From positions 1 to 35,086 of the forward strand of contig CACDVW010000013.1 of NCBI GenBank assembly GCA_902556355.1: a DNA stretch of 35,086 nt, written 5' to 3'. Made by a program: the position numbers and the translations under genes. The number at the start of each line of letters is the position of its first letter. The stretch's first letter is position 1. Source of the DNA: an uncultured SAR86 cluster bacterium (GTDB taxonomy: Bacteria; Pseudomonadota; Gammaproteobacteria; Magnimaribacterales; D2472). Under the pieces are notes generated by a model that saw nothing but the letters and a program-made list of their open reading frames with translations, did no database searches and was not told the DNA's origin. This document shows, piece by piece, positions 1 through 13,315 of this stretch.

Positions 1-320
1 GCTGACATAACATAATTTACAACAGATAATGAATTAGAGCCTTCTGCACAAAACCATTTAATATCCTTGGTATTTAAATATTTTGTGTCTAAGTGATCTA
101 TACCAGCTGTTGCTGATCCAACAATTTTAATTTTAGTATTTTTAAGTAAATCTTTGTCTACTGAGGTGGTTGATCTGATAAATAATGCTTCTGTATCTTT
201 TAATTTATCGTTAGTTATTTCTTGTGTATGAAGGTATTCAAATTCTATCTCATCAAACCCATTAATTGATGTAATTATTTTTTCAAAGGATTTTATCCCC
301 TTATCAACCGTTATCTTCAT
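1..320 (-). CDS. pdxB: Erythronate-4-phosphate dehydrogenase, N-terminal part (3' end outside window)
   Basis: This frame is not in the ORF track because it runs off the left edge; I translated it from the reverse complement. It starts at the ATG at 320 and is open to base 1 (about 106 residues). The product begins MKITVDKGIKSFEKI and continues through ALFIRSTTSVDKDLL and IVGSATAGIDHLD. These match the N-terminal substrate-binding part of PdxB, which resembles E. coli PdxB in the 'ALMVRSVTKV' and 'FVGTATAGTDHVD' segments. PdxB oxidises 4-phosphoerythronate with NAD in the DXP-dependent route to pyridoxal phosphate and is cytosolic. The NAD-binding core and catalytic residues would lie beyond the window. 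Other 2-hydroxyacid dehydrogenases of the same fold are the alternative, but the GSATAGIDH segment favours PdxB. Confidence 0.85.
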   Translation of the reverse strand, partial: MKITVDKGIKSFEKIITSINGFDEIEFEYLHTQEITNDKLKDTEALFIRSTTSVDKDLLKNTKIKIVGSATAGIDHLDTKYLNTKDIKWFCAEGSNSLSVVNYVMS

Positions 321-334
321 TTATTAATTAGGTA

Positions 335-1156
335 TTAATTAGATTTATCCGGCATAACTAAACTTTTTAGCCATCCAAATAAACTATTTTGTCCCAAAGT
401 ATATCTATCCAATGCATCAAATTCTTTTGCTAGTTTAATAGGATCTTCAAGAAAGTTAGCCCTAGTATTGAATTCTACATCATCTAATGTCTTTACTAAT
501 TTAGCCGGATTCCCAGCAAATATTGAATTTGGAGGAACATCTTTTGTAACAACAGCGCCAGCGCCAATAATACTATTTTTACCGATAGTCACTCCTTTGC
601 AGATAATTGCACTATCACCTATCCATACATTATCCTCAAAAACTACTGGCTTAGTATTTCCAACTGGTTCGGCTCTATCATATATACCATGCCAGTCAGC
701 ATCTGATATGTATGCGCCATGAGCAATCATGCAAGCATCCCCAATAATAATACTTTTAGCGGACATTATTCTAACGCCAGGAGTAATCAAGCAAAACTTA
801 CCAATTTTTATTTCACCTTTATGTTCACCAATATCCCAAGAGGTAAATTGTATATGGGCATCTTTAGATCCAATTAAAGTAGGATAATCATCAATTGAGA
901 CATTGCCGCCAAATACCTTTATGTACCTTGGTTTGAAATATGCGCCCCCTTTACCAAGATAATCAAATTGTGGTTCTAAGAATTGTCTTACATAAATTTT
1001 AACAATTTTGGTAACTAATTTTTTTAACCAATATGGTCTGTTGTCTTTTCTGATAATAATCTCCAAAGGTGATATTTTAATATGATAAAGTAGCGGAAAA
1101 ATTATTTCATAAAAATTGATTAAAAAATATTTAAAAGAATTTAAACACCTCTTCAA
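335..1156 (-). CDS. Left-handed beta-helix (hexapeptide) acyltransferase, WcaF/CysE-like
   Basis: The product (273 aa with the listed start) is a hexapeptide-repeat acyltransferase. From about residue 95 to 225 it shows repeating I-G-x4 turns (IKIGKFCLI, IIIGDACMI, VWIGDSAII, VTIGKNSII) and ends in the classical cap GAGAVVTKDVPPNSIFAGNPAKLVK. The likely catalytic histidine is in MIAHGAYISDADWHG. Such enzymes move an acetyl or other acyl group from CoA to a sugar or amino acid acceptor; the acceptor cannot be read here. The N-terminal 90 residues (RKDNRPYWLKK, FLEPQFDYLG) are conserved-looking but I cannot name the subfamily. The start is uncertain: the ORF-track start is TTG at 1156, which overlaps the divergent MATE gene by 41 bp; a later TTG at 1066 would remove the overlap. 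No clear ribosome site supports either. It lies 14 bp upstream of pdxB and could be cotranscribed with it. Confidence 0.8.
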   Translation of the reverse strand: MKRCLNSFKYFLINFYEIIFPLLYHIKISPLEIIIRKDNRPYWLKKLVTKIVKIYVRQFLEPQFDYLGKGGAYFKPRYIKVFGGNVSIDDYPTLIGSKDAHIQFTSWDIGEHKGEIKIGKFCLITPGVRIMSAKSIIIGDACMIAHGAYISDADWHGIYDRAEPVGNTKPVVFEDNVWIGDSAIICKGVTIGKNSIIGAGAVVTKDVPPNSIFAGNPAKLVKTLDDVEFNTRANFLEDPIKLAKEFDALDRYTLGQNSLFGWLKSLVMPDKSN

Positions 1157-2480
1157 TATTGGATTTCCAATATTTGGCTCTCAATTATCTTATGCTCTTA
1201 TGGGCACTACCGATACAATTATTGCTGGAAGAGCAAGTGCATCAGATTTAGCAGGTCTTGCTGTAGGAAATGCATTTTCCATGACTATTTTTATGTTTTT
1301 TTCTGGTGTAATTTTTGCAGTAACTCCAATAGTTGCTCAGCTTTATGGAGCAAAAAAATTCCAACTAATTGGTCAAAAACTTAGAGAAGTTTTGTGGATA
1401 TCTATTCTATTAGGATTCCTAATTGCTTTATTGTTTATGAATATGGGGATAATTTTAGATGTATTGCCTATTGATAAAAGCGTTACAGATATTTCAGAAA
1501 AATACCTCAAAGCTGTAGCACTAGGTTTTGCCTTTATTACGGTCTTTACATGTTTGAGGTGTTATAGCGAAGGTATGACACTAACAAAACCTGTTTTTTA
1601 TATTGCAGTTTTTGGAATGATTTTAAATATCCCCCTAGATTTAATTTTTGTATATGGATGGTTGGGGGCACCAAAGTTGGGTGGAGTTGGTTGCGGTATA
1701 GCCACTACAATTGTTTCATTTATTATGATGATAACGATCTTAATTTATATCAATATAAATAAAAAATATAAAATTACTGAGCCCTTCTCTAAATTTACAC
1801 CTCCTTCAATTGAAACTACTAAAGAGGTATTTAAGCTTGGATTGCCAATTGGTTTTGGAATTTTTATTGAACTAAGTATGTTTTCAGGTGCCCAAATTAT
1901 TTTAGGTATTCTGGGTGAAGATATTGTTGCAAGCCATGCTATTGCAATCAATGTCGCGAGTATATTTTTTATGGTGCCGTTAGCAGTTGGTTTAGCTGCT
2001 GCAACAAGAGTTGGTAATTTAATTGGTGAGAATAATTTCAAACAAGCTAAAGTCGCCTCTTCATCAACAATTTATTTATGTATTTTAACTGCATTAATGA
2101 ATGTGATTTTAATTTTAAGTTTTAGAGAGCTTATAGTAAGTATATATACAACAGATGAGGTTATATTTTCTCTTGCAGTATATTTATTAATTTTTGCTGC
2201 AATTTTTCAACTACCTGATGGAATTCAAATGGGCGCTCTAGGGAGTTTAAGAGGTTTTAAAGATACTTTTGTTCCAATGATACTTTTATTTATATCTTAT
2301 TGGATATTTGCAATGCCAATTGGATATTATCTGACTATGACAGGTTTTGATGCACCTATGGGAGCTGCTGGAATGTGGTTTGGCATGATAATCGGATTAA
2401 GCATATTTGCTATTTTAGCAATACTAAGACTTAGATGGGTTATTAAAAAATATCTTAAAAGAATTGCAGTTACTTATTAA
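1116..2480 (+). CDS. MATE-family multidrug/Na+ efflux protein, NorM/MdtK type
   Basis: A 454-aa inner-membrane protein with about 12 hydrophobic segments, the normal MATE size. It exports cationic compounds in exchange for Na+ or H+. It tracks E. coli MdtK along its length: [18 protein letters not shown] near residue 28, [12 protein letters not shown] near 67, [13 protein letters not shown] near 190, [13 protein letters not shown] near 375 and [18 protein letters not shown] near 420. The start is TTG at 1116: an in-frame stop lies at 1110-1112, and MIKKYLKEF aligns with the MdtK N-terminus, so the gene is not truncated despite the rare start codon and lack of a ribosome site. Its 5' end overlaps the divergent acyltransferase and its 3' end overlaps sucD by 11 bp. 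It is the only plus-strand gene in the first 26 kb, a lone insertion between pdxB and the TCA operon. Confidence 0.9.
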   Translation: MIKKYLKEFKHLFNIGFPIFGSQLSYALMGTTDTIIAGRASASDLAGLAVGNAFSMTIFMFFSGVIFAVTPIVAQLYGAKKFQLIGQKLREVLWISILLGFLIALLFMNMGIILDVLPIDKSVTDISEKYLKAVALGFAFITVFTCLRCYSEGMTLTKPVFYIAVFGMILNIPLDLIFVYGWLGAPKLGGVGCGIATTIVSFIMMITILIYININKKYKITEPFSKFTPPSIETTKEVFKLGLPIGFGIFIELSMFSGAQIILGILGEDIVASHAIAINVASIFFMVPLAVGLAAATRVGNLIGENNFKQAKVASSSTIYLCILTALMNVILILSFRELIVSIYTTDEVIFSLAVYLLIFAAIFQLPDGIQMGALGSLRGFKDTFVPMILLFISYWIFAMPIGYYLTMTGFDAPMGAAGMWFGMIIGLSIFAILAILRLRWVIKKYLKRIAVTY

Positions 2481-3338
2481 ACACTTTTGCTACAGTTGAA
2501 CCAATCTCAGTAAGATTATCAGCCACATTAACACCACATTCTTTTAACTTAGAAATTTTATCTGCAGCGGTGCCTTTACCACCAGCAATTATTGCACCAG
2601 CATGACCCATTCTTTTACCAGCTGGAGCAGTTTGACCTGCAATATAAGAAATAACTGGTTTTGAAACATTATTTTTTATAAATTCTGCAGCATCTTCCTC
2701 AGCAGTTCCTCCAATTTCTCCAACCATTACTATAGCTTCGGTTTGAGGGTCGTTTTCAAATAACTCAAGTATGTCTATAAAAGATGAGCCTGGGATAGGA
2801 TCGCCACCAATACCTACACAACTGCTTTGACCAAAACCTAAATCAGTTGTTTGTTTGACCGCCTCATAAGTTAACGTACCAGATCTAGAGATGATACCAA
2901 CAGATCCAGGCATATGAATACTTGCAGGCATAATGCCTAATTTTGCCTCTCCAGGCGTAATAAGACCAGGACAATTAGGGCCAATTAAGGTGAGGCCTAA
3001 TTCATCTACTCGTTTTTTAACATCAAGCATATCAAGAGTTGGAACGCCCTCTGTAATACAAACAATTAATTCTATTCCTGATTCTGCAGCCTCTAAAATA
3101 GAGTCTTTACAAAAAGGAGCTGGAACAAATATCAATGATGCATTCGGCTGAACACTTTTTACAGCTTCATCCATGGTATCAAATACCGGCTTTCCTAAAT
3201 GCGTTTGCCCTCCCTTACCTGGAGTAATACCCCCAACAATATTAGTGCCATACTCTATAGCTTGCTCTGAATGAAGAGTTGCCTGTGAACCAGTAAACCC
3301 TTGAACAATTACTCTTGTGTCTTTATTAACTAAGATAC

Positions 3339-3342
<4 letters not shown>
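2470..3342 (-). CDS. sucD: Succinyl-CoA synthetase alpha subunit
   Basis: At 290 aa it is the expected length (E. coli 289). It forms the catalytic alpha subunit of succinate-CoA ligase, which converts succinyl-CoA, NDP and phosphate to succinate, CoA and NTP in the TCA cycle. The N-terminal CoA-binding Rossmann part shows [19 protein letters not shown] and [23 protein letters not shown] and the phosphohistidine site [15 protein letters not shown] (His near residue 246) are intact. The ATG overlaps the stop of sucC by 4 bp, which implies translational coupling and equal subunit amounts. It is the last gene of the sdh-suc operon and its 3' end runs 11 bp into the convergent MATE gene. Confidence 0.98.
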
Positions 3343-7133
<3,791 letters not shown>

Positions 7134-7141
7134 AGTTATCC

Positions 7142-9946
7142 CTATTTTAAAGCTTCCTCTATAAGATTGTTTTGTTGTTCAAGATGTAATTTCATCATAC
7201 CAACGGCTGGAGCAGCTGCTGGAGGTCTACTGACCATGGAAATTTCTTTACCTGAATCTAATCTATCCAAAACTCTTTGTAATCTATGTCTGTGACTAAA
7301 CCAAGCTCCTTGGTTTGCTGGTTCTTCTTGGCACCAAACAATTTCTTCAACATTTTTATATTTTTTTAGGCATTCTTCTAAATCATCATATGGGAATGGA
7401 TATAGCTGCTCTATTCTCACAATAGCAATATGCTCCTTTTTATCTTGTATTTTTTTATTTTGAAGATCATAAAAGACCTTACCAGAACATAGTATGATTT
7501 TTTTGACATTAGATTTTTTCTTGGTATCACTATCAATAACACATTGAAAAGATCCCTTTGTTAATTCATTAATTGAAGAGGTTGCATTTGGGTTTCTTAA
7601 TAAACTTTTTGGAGAAATAACTATAAGAGGAGTTCTCATTTTTCTTATTGCTTGTCTTCTAAGTAAATGGAATATCTGAGATGGAGAGCTAGGAACACAT
7701 ACTTGTATATTTTCTGATGCACATAACTGTAAGAATCTCTCTATTCTTGCACTGCTATGTTCTGGGCCTTGTCCCTCATACCCATGGGGTAAAAGCATAA
7801 CTAACCCAGACAATCTCTCCCATTTGTGTTGTGCAGAAACTATAAATTGATCAATAACAACTTGAGCTCCATTTACAAAATCACCGAATTGAGCCTCCCA
7901 AATAGTTAAACCTGTAGGCCATGTTGCAGAATATCCGTATTCAAAACCTAAGACTGCTTCTTCTGATAGCAAAGAATCATATATATCAAACCTTGTATTG
8001 TGATCTCTAGCGATTTTTGATAACGGGATATACCCATCTCCAGTTTCTTTGTCAAAGACACATGCATGTCTATGAGAGAAGGTTCCTCTTCTGACATCCT
8101 GGCCTGTTATTCTTATTGGAAAGCCCTCTGAAAGTAATGAGGCATATGACATGCTTTCGGCAAATCCCCAATTTATTTCCAAACTACCTTCATTCATCTT
8201 TATTCTGTCAGCAAAAATTTTTGATGCCTGTGTTCCGAGATTAAAAGAGTTGGGAACTTCGCATATTTGTTTGCCTAGTTTTTTTAATTTCTTTTGATCA
8301 AAAGTAGTGTCAACTTTAGGCCACCATAAAACATCTAAATATTCTGTCCAGTCAAACCACAATTCATTATTTGAATGATCAGCTAAGCTTTTTGCTACAG
8401 TTTCACCGCCTTCTAGAGATTTTCTATATGAGTTTTTAATCTCTAATGCAGATTCTTTTGTAATATGACCATCGTTTATTAGCTTTTCTTGATATTGATT
8501 TAAAACAGTTGGATGTTTAGCAATTGTCTTATACATAGTTGGCTGTGTTGCTGATGGATCATCTGCTTCGTTATGACCTCTTCTTCTATAACAAAATAAA
8601 TCAATAACAATATCTTTATTAAATTTAGCTCTGTACTTACAAGCAATTTTTACTGCTTTTACAACCATTTCCGGATCATCACCATTTACATGAATAACAG
8701 GAGCCTGAATCATTTTTGCAACATCAGTGGCATAATCAGTTGATCTTGCATCCAATTTATTGCTAGTAGTAAAACCAATTTGATTATTCACTATTACATG
8801 GATAGTTCCGCCAACATTAAAGCCTCTGGTTTGAGACATTTGTAAAGATTCCATTACTACACCTTGACCTGAAAATGATGCGTCACCATGTAATAAAACA
8901 GGAATAACTTTTTTTCTATCTTTATCATCTAACCTATCCTGTCTTGCTCTAACCGATCCAAGCACCACAGGATCAACGATTTCTAGATGAGATGGATTGT
9001 TGTTTAAAGATACATGAACTTCACCACCAGGAGTATCAATATTTGATGAGAATCCAAGATGATATTTAACATCTCCAGTATTAGCACCTTCAAGTACATC
9101 AGTTTCATCAAATGCAGAAAATAAATCATTTGGAAGTTTACCCAATACATTTACTAATAAATTTAATCTTCCTCTGTGAGCCATACCAAAACAAATCTGA
9201 TTTGCTCCCAATGCTCCACAATTTTGTATAACAGCATCAACTAGTGGCACTAATGACTCACTGCCATCAATGCCAAACCGTTTCATGCCTGGATATTTAG
9301 CAGCTAAATATTTAGCCAGTCCTTCGGCAGAGTTTAGTCGTTCAAAAATATGTATTTTTTCTTCATCTGAAAAACTATAGTTTTCTATTTTTGACTCAAA
9401 TTTCTTTTGGAACCATCTTCGCTCATCTGAATGCATAATATAGTTGTATTCAATTCCAATATTGCCACAATAAATCCTTCTTAATTCTTTAACAATATTT
9501 CTTAAAGTAGATTTTTTTGACCCAATATCAAAAGTATCAGTAAAAAATTCATCATCCAGATCAGACTCATTGAGACCATGAAACTCAATTTTAAGATCTT
9601 CAATTTGATCTCTTTGCATAATGCCTAAAGGATCTAAGGTAGCTTCTTGATGACCTCTGTTTCTATATGCTTGAATAAGTCTTATAACCTTTCCTTGCCT
9701 TTCGTCGACTGATTCGTAAGAAGTGATTGAAGCTCTTGATAAATTCTTAAATTCTTCAACAATGCTCTGATGTGATATTTCAATATTACCATTTGATGAA
9801 TTTGGCAAGTTTTTAAAAAAATCTATCCACTCAGAAGATAAATCTTCTGGATTGTTTAAGTATTTTTCATATAGGGTTTCAAGATAGGCAGCATGTCCAG
9901 CTGACAAATGTGAACTCCCCCATAGTTCTTGCATCGAATTAGTCAT
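7142..9946 (-). CDS. sucA: 2-oxoglutarate dehydrogenase E1 component
   Basis: At 934 aa it matches E. coli SucA (933). It is the thiamine-diphosphate-dependent decarboxylase that acts on 2-oxoglutarate and succinylates the lipoyl group of SucB. Visible family segments are the N-terminal [16 protein letters not shown] and [32 protein letters not shown] near residue 255, [18 protein letters not shown] near 353, [17 protein letters not shown] near 378, [19 protein letters not shown] near 455 and the C-terminal [19 protein letters not shown]. The gene follows sdhB by 6 bp. Nothing is truncated or missing. Confidence 0.98.
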   Translation of the reverse strand: MTNSMQELWGSSHLSAGHAAYLETLYEKYLNNPEDLSSEWIDFFKNLPNSSNGNIEISHQSIVEEFKNLSRASITSYESVDERQGKVIRLIQAYRNRGHQEATLDPLGIMQRDQIEDLKIEFHGLNESDLDDEFFTDTFDIGSKKSTLRNIVKELRRIYCGNIGIEYNYIMHSDERRWFQKKFESKIENYSFSDEEKIHIFERLNSAEGLAKYLAAKYPGMKRFGIDGSESLVPLVDAVIQNCGALGANQICFGMAHRGRLNLLVNVLGKLPNDLFSAFDETDVLEGANTGDVKYHLGFSSNIDTPGGEVHVSLNNNPSHLEIVDPVVLGSVRARQDRLDDKDRKKVIPVLLHGDASFSGQGVVMESLQMSQTRGFNVGGTIHVIVNNQIGFTTSNKLDARSTDYATDVAKMIQAPVIHVNGDDPEMVVKAVKIACKYRAKFNKDIVIDLFCYRRRGHNEADDPSATQPTMYKTIAKHPTVLNQYQEKLINDGHITKESALEIKNSYRKSLEGGETVAKSLADHSNNELWFDWTEYLDVLWWPKVDTTFDQKKLKKLGKQICEVPNSFNLGTQASKIFADRIKMNEGSLEINWGFAESMSYASLLSEGFPIRITGQDVRRGTFSHRHACVFDKETGDGYIPLSKIARDHNTRFDIYDSLLSEEAVLGFEYGYSATWPTGLTIWEAQFGDFVNGAQVVIDQFIVSAQHKWERLSGLVMLLPHGYEGQGPEHSSARIERFLQLCASENIQVCVPSSPSQIFHLLRRQAIRKMRTPLIVISPKSLLRNPNATSSINELTKGSFQCVIDSDTKKKSNVKKIILCSGKVFYDLQNKKIQDKKEHIAIVRIEQLYPFPYDDLEECLKKYKNVEEIVWCQEEPANQGAWFSHRHRLQRVLDRLDSGKEISMVSRPPAAAPAVGMMKLHLEQQNNLIEEALK

Positions 9947-9952
9947 TTCAAT

Positions 9953-10699
9953 TTAATTCATAGCTCCATCTGTGGTGATAATTTCTTTTTTATCCTTTAA
10001 CAACATTGTCTTAATTTTACCAATTGCTTTATTTGGATTTAATCCTTTAGGACATACGTTTACACAATTCATAATTCCATGACATCTATAAACACTGAAT
10101 GGGTCTGATAAATCTTCAAGTCTCTCATTAGTTTTTAAATCTCTTGTATCGGCAAGAAATCTATATGCTTGAAGTAAAGCAGCAGGTCCTAAAAATTTAT
10201 CTGGATTCCACCAAAAAGATGGGCAACTTGTTGAGCAACAGGCACACAATATGCATTCATATAGTCCATCTAGTTTATCTCTATCTTCTGGAGACTGAAG
10301 TCTTTCTTGTTCTGGAGCAGTAGTACTATTTTGAAGAAAGGGTTTAATTTTTTCGTACTGTGCATAGAACTCTGTCATATCGACAACCAAATCTCTAATA
10401 ACTGGCAATCCTGGTAATGGTCTTAGTTCAATTTTGTTTTTCTTTAGAACAGAGGATATTGGCGTTATGCATGCAAGGCCATTCTTTCCATTGATATTCA
10501 TGCCATCTGAACCGCATACCCCTTCTCTACAAGATCTTCTATATGAAATAGATTCATCTTGCTCTTTTAATAGATGCAATAAATCCAAAACCATGATGTC
10601 TTTTGCAGGTTTTTCAATCTGATATTGTTTAATGTAAGGAAATTTATCCTCCTCAGGATTATATCTATACATATTTACTTCTAAAATATTAGTTGCCAT
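9953..10699 (-). CDS. sdhB: Succinate dehydrogenase iron-sulfur subunit
   Basis: A 248-aa protein with all three cluster sites of complex II: the [2Fe-2S] set in SCREGVCGSDGMNINGKNGL followed by AC, the [4Fe-4S] set in CILCACCSTSCPSFWWN near residue 150, and the [3Fe-4S] set in CHGIMNCVNVCPKGLNP near residue 207. It carries electrons from the SdhA flavin to ubiquinone at the membrane. Length is slightly above E. coli SdhB (238). Its ATG follows the sdhA stop directly. Cluster delivery would depend on the isc genes found elsewhere in the window. Confidence 0.98.
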   Translation of the reverse strand: MATNILEVNMYRYNPEEDKFPYIKQYQIEKPAKDIMVLDLLHLLKEQDESISYRRSCREGVCGSDGMNINGKNGLACITPISSVLKKNKIELRPLPGLPVIRDLVVDMTEFYAQYEKIKPFLQNSTTAPEQERLQSPEDRDKLDGLYECILCACCSTSCPSFWWNPDKFLGPAALLQAYRFLADTRDLKTNERLEDLSDPFSVYRCHGIMNCVNVCPKGLNPNKAIGKIKTMLLKDKKEIITTDGAMN

Positions 10700-12484
10700 C
10701 TAATAAGTCCTTACAATTGGTGGAAACGCCTCTACTTCTGAGGGATTAAAATTTACATCTCTTTTAGAGACTGTTTTTGATAATGGGTCATATAAAGAAT
10801 GACATAACCATCTCTCATCATCTCTATCAGGGAAATCGTCCCTAGCATGAGCGCCCCTGCTTTCATCTCTGCTGTATGCAGCAATTGCAGTAGCTTCTGC
10901 AACCTCAAATAAATTTTGAAGCTCAATTGCTTCTACTCTGCTTGTATTAAAAGCATTACTTTTATCTTTTAAATGAAGTTGATTAACCTTCTCTCGAATT
11001 TCTTGCAGTTCATCAAGGCCTTTTTTCATGTATTCGCCTCTTCTAAAGACTCCAAAATAATTTTGCATACATTGTTGGAGTTCTTTTTTTACTTCTGCTG
11101 TTTCATAACCGCTACCAGAATTATTTAATGTATTTAGTCTATCAAGAGCATTATCAATATCATCTTTATCAGCAGATTTAACACCGCCACCTGATTTTAA
11201 ATCTTCTTGAATGAACATTCCTGTAGCCCTTCCAAACACAACCAAATCAAGAAGTGAGTTACCACCAAGTCTATTTGCCCCATGTACAGAAACGCATGCT
11301 GCTTCACCAGCTGCAAACAAGCCAGGAATAATGGAGTCAGTTCCATCAATTCTATTAAAAGCTTGTCCATTAATATTAGTTGGAGTGCCGCCCATCATAT
11401 AGTGACATGTAGGAACAACAGGTATTGGTTCATATATCGGATCTACGTGAGCAAAGGTTCTTGATAGTTCGCATATTCCAGGCAATTTTGCATTTAATAC
11501 ATCAGCTCCAAGATGGTCTAGCTTTAAGTAAATATGATCATTGTTTTCACCACATCCTCTACCTTCAAGTATTTCAAGAACCATTGATCTAGCCACGACA
11601 TCCCTGCCAGCAAGATCTTTGACATTTGGAGCATATCGCTCCATGAATCTCTCACCATCTTTGTTTATTAAATATCCACCCTCACCTCTACAACCCTCGG
11701 TAACTAGTGAGCCAGCCCCGTATATTCCAGTTGGATGAAATTGCCACATTTCCATATCTTGCGCTGGATAGCCTGCCCTTAAAGCCATAGCAAGACCATC
11801 ACCAGTATTAATTAAAGCATTAGTAGTAGATGCATAAATTCTTCCAGCGCCGCCTGTAGCCATAACCGTAGATTGCGCTTTTAAATAAGCAACTTCTCCA
11901 TATTCAATTGAAAATGCAATTACACCAGTGACCTCATTTTTAGCATTTTTAACTATATCTACTGCAAACCACTCGTTTAAGAAGTTTGTTCCTTCTTTAA
12001 CATTATTTTGATAGAGAGTATGAAGTAATGCATGTCCAGTTCTATCTGCTGCAGCACAAGTTCTAGCAGCTTGGCCTCCCTTTCCATAATCTTTTGACTG
12101 ACCTCCGAATGGTCTTTGATAAATTCTCCCATTTTCAAATCTTGAAAATGGTAATCCCATATGCTCTAACTCAAAAACTGCCTTTGGTCCTTCTGAACAC
12201 AGATACTCTATGGCATCTTGATCACCAATATAATCTGCTCCTTTGACAGTATCATACATATGCCATCTCCAATCATCATTTGGATCAGCGCTTTGAATAG
12301 AACAAGTTATACCACCTTGGGCAGAGACTGTATGAGATCTTGTCGGAAAAACTTTAGATACAACAGCTGTTTTTAATCCAGATTTAGCAAGCTCAAGAGA
12401 TGCTCTCATTCCTGAGCCGCCGCCACCAATAATCAGAGCATCAAATTCTAATGTTTTGATATTTGAAGAATTGTAATTAGTCAT
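10700..12484 (-). CDS. sdhA: Succinate dehydrogenase flavoprotein subunit
   Basis: A 594-aa flavoprotein (E. coli 588). The FAD-binding start [20 protein letters not shown] and the covalent flavin histidine in [15 protein letters not shown] near residue 50 are present. [20 protein letters not shown] near residue 250, the substrate/catalytic region around RDVVARSM near 295, [10 protein letters not shown] near 360 and [18 protein letters not shown] near 400 are intact. The C-terminal [18 protein letters not shown] is typical. It oxidises succinate to fumarate on the cytosolic face of complex II. It is separated from sdhD by 3 bp and abuts sdhB. Confidence 0.98.
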   Translation of the reverse strand: MTNYNSSNIKTLEFDALIIGGGGSGMRASLELAKSGLKTAVVSKVFPTRSHTVSAQGGITCSIQSADPNDDWRWHMYDTVKGADYIGDQDAIEYLCSEGPKAVFELEHMGLPFSRFENGRIYQRPFGGQSKDYGKGGQAARTCAAADRTGHALLHTLYQNNVKEGTNFLNEWFAVDIVKNAKNEVTGVIAFSIEYGEVAYLKAQSTVMATGGAGRIYASTTNALINTGDGLAMALRAGYPAQDMEMWQFHPTGIYGAGSLVTEGCRGEGGYLINKDGERFMERYAPNVKDLAGRDVVARSMVLEILEGRGCGENNDHIYLKLDHLGADVLNAKLPGICELSRTFAHVDPIYEPIPVVPTCHYMMGGTPTNINGQAFNRIDGTDSIIPGLFAAGEAACVSVHGANRLGGNSLLDLVVFGRATGMFIQEDLKSGGGVKSADKDDIDNALDRLNTLNNSGSGYETAEVKKELQQCMQNYFGVFRRGEYMKKGLDELQEIREKVNQLHLKDKSNAFNTSRVEAIELQNLFEVAEATAIAAYSRDESRGAHARDDFPDRDDERWLCHSLYDPLSKTVSKRDVNFNPSEVEAFPPIVRTY

Positions 12485-12487
12485 GTA

Positions 12488-12838
12488 TTAAAACCAAATA
12501 ATTAAAATGTACAGAGCAGCAATCAATGCTCCCAGTAAAATAAATATATATTCATAGATTTTTCTTAAGGTATTGGCAGAGGCTCCCAAACCTGAAGAAA
12601 TAAAACCCAATGTTCTTTTTGTTAGATAATCAGTTCCAACAGTCCATAAACCGATATAAGCATGTATACATGCAAGCAATATAAAAATACTGAGCGAAGC
12701 TTTAAATAGGTTGTTGCTACTTAAAAATTGAAAAGTAATTCCACTTGTCCAGAATGTGTACTCTAAATATACAAGAAATGAAATAAAGTAAATCGCACTA
12801 TAGCGCTGGAGATACCATGTCAGTCTTCCACTTTTCAT
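12488..12838 (-). CDS. sdhD: Succinate dehydrogenase membrane anchor subunit SdhD
   Basis: A 116-aa protein with three hydrophobic segments (about residues 15-32, 45-66 and 92-114), matching E. coli SdhD (115 aa). The haem b and quinone-site segment is visible as LLACIHAYIGLWTVGTDYL, with His near residue 57 as the expected axial haem ligand and the Asp-Tyr pair near the quinone site. It anchors SdhAB with SdhC. The start overlaps the sdhC stop by 4 bp. Confidence 0.93.
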   Translation of the reverse strand: MKSGRLTWYLQRYSAIYFISFLVYLEYTFWTSGITFQFLSSNNLFKASLSIFILLACIHAYIGLWTVGTDYLTKRTLGFISSGLGASANTLRKIYEYIFILLGALIAALYILIIWF

Positions 12839-13239
12839 AGCATCACCAATAAAGTTAGAAGAGCGTTAACTGCAAATAAAGCTAGAGTAGTAACTGCAGA
12901 CTTGTATGATGAAGACAAGCTTTCATTAAGGATATGGAAATCCATTAAAATATGTCTTACACCAGTGAAAATATGATATTGAAAAATTAGAATTAAACCA
13001 ACGCATCCAAATTTAATTCCTAAATTTTTATGATACATAATCATAAAGTTATCAAAAGAATCCTGACTTTGTGTTAATTCTGAAAAGATAAAAACTGATA
13101 CAGGAAGTACTATAAAAAATATAAGAATCCCACTTATTCTGTGAGTGATAGATAAAAAAGCTGATAGCGGAAGTTTTATCTTTAATAGGTTTATGTTTAC
13201 AGGTCTATTTTGTGTCATTAAGAAAGTGACAAATGTCAT
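12835..13239 (-). CDS. sdhC: Succinate dehydrogenase cytochrome b556 subunit SdhC
   Basis: The SdhC anchor has three membrane segments, the quinone-site signature LSITHRISGILIFF (Ser, His and Arg conserved) near residue 29 and the haem/quinone segment YHIFTGVRHILMDFH near residue 88. The listed start gives 134 aa, but a second in-frame ATG at 13218 (MTQNRPVNINL) gives 127 aa and fits the E. coli N-terminus 'KKQRPVNLDL' better. Neither has a ribosome-binding site. It is the first gene of the nine-gene sdh-suc operon, with a 76-bp spacer to der that should hold the promoter. Confidence 0.93.
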   Translation of the reverse strand: MTFVTFLMTQNRPVNINLLKIKLPLSAFLSITHRISGILIFFIVLPVSVFIFSELTQSQDSFDNFMIMYHKNLGIKFGCVGLILIFQYHIFTGVRHILMDFHILNESLSSSYKSAVTTLALFAVNALLTLLVML

Positions 13240-13262
13240 TTTTTTATGTGCTTTATGGCTAA

Positions 13263-13278
13263 ATTATAACCGATTATA
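13263..13278 (-). promoter_or_regulatory. Candidate promoter of the sdh-suc operon with two TATAAT boxes
   Basis: On the minus strand the spacer between der and sdhC contains two perfect TATAAT hexamers 10 bp apart (TTATAATCGGTTATAAT), 24-39 bp before the ORF-track sdhC start. Either could serve as a -10 box. I find no good -35 hexamer at 16-18 bp from either, only AT-rich sequence. The block TTATAA-TCGG-TTATAA is also nearly its own reverse complement, so it might be an operator instead. The rest of the 76-bp spacer is AT-rich with no other clear signal. Confidence 0.4.
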
Positions 13279-13315
13279 AGCAATATAAATAAATGAAATT
13301 TTAAAAAAAATGTTT

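Noticed and set aside
468-722. Plus-strand ORF inside the acyltransferase
   Set aside because: It is a shadow of the hexapeptide-repeat frame on the other strand; no ribosome site or recognisable product.
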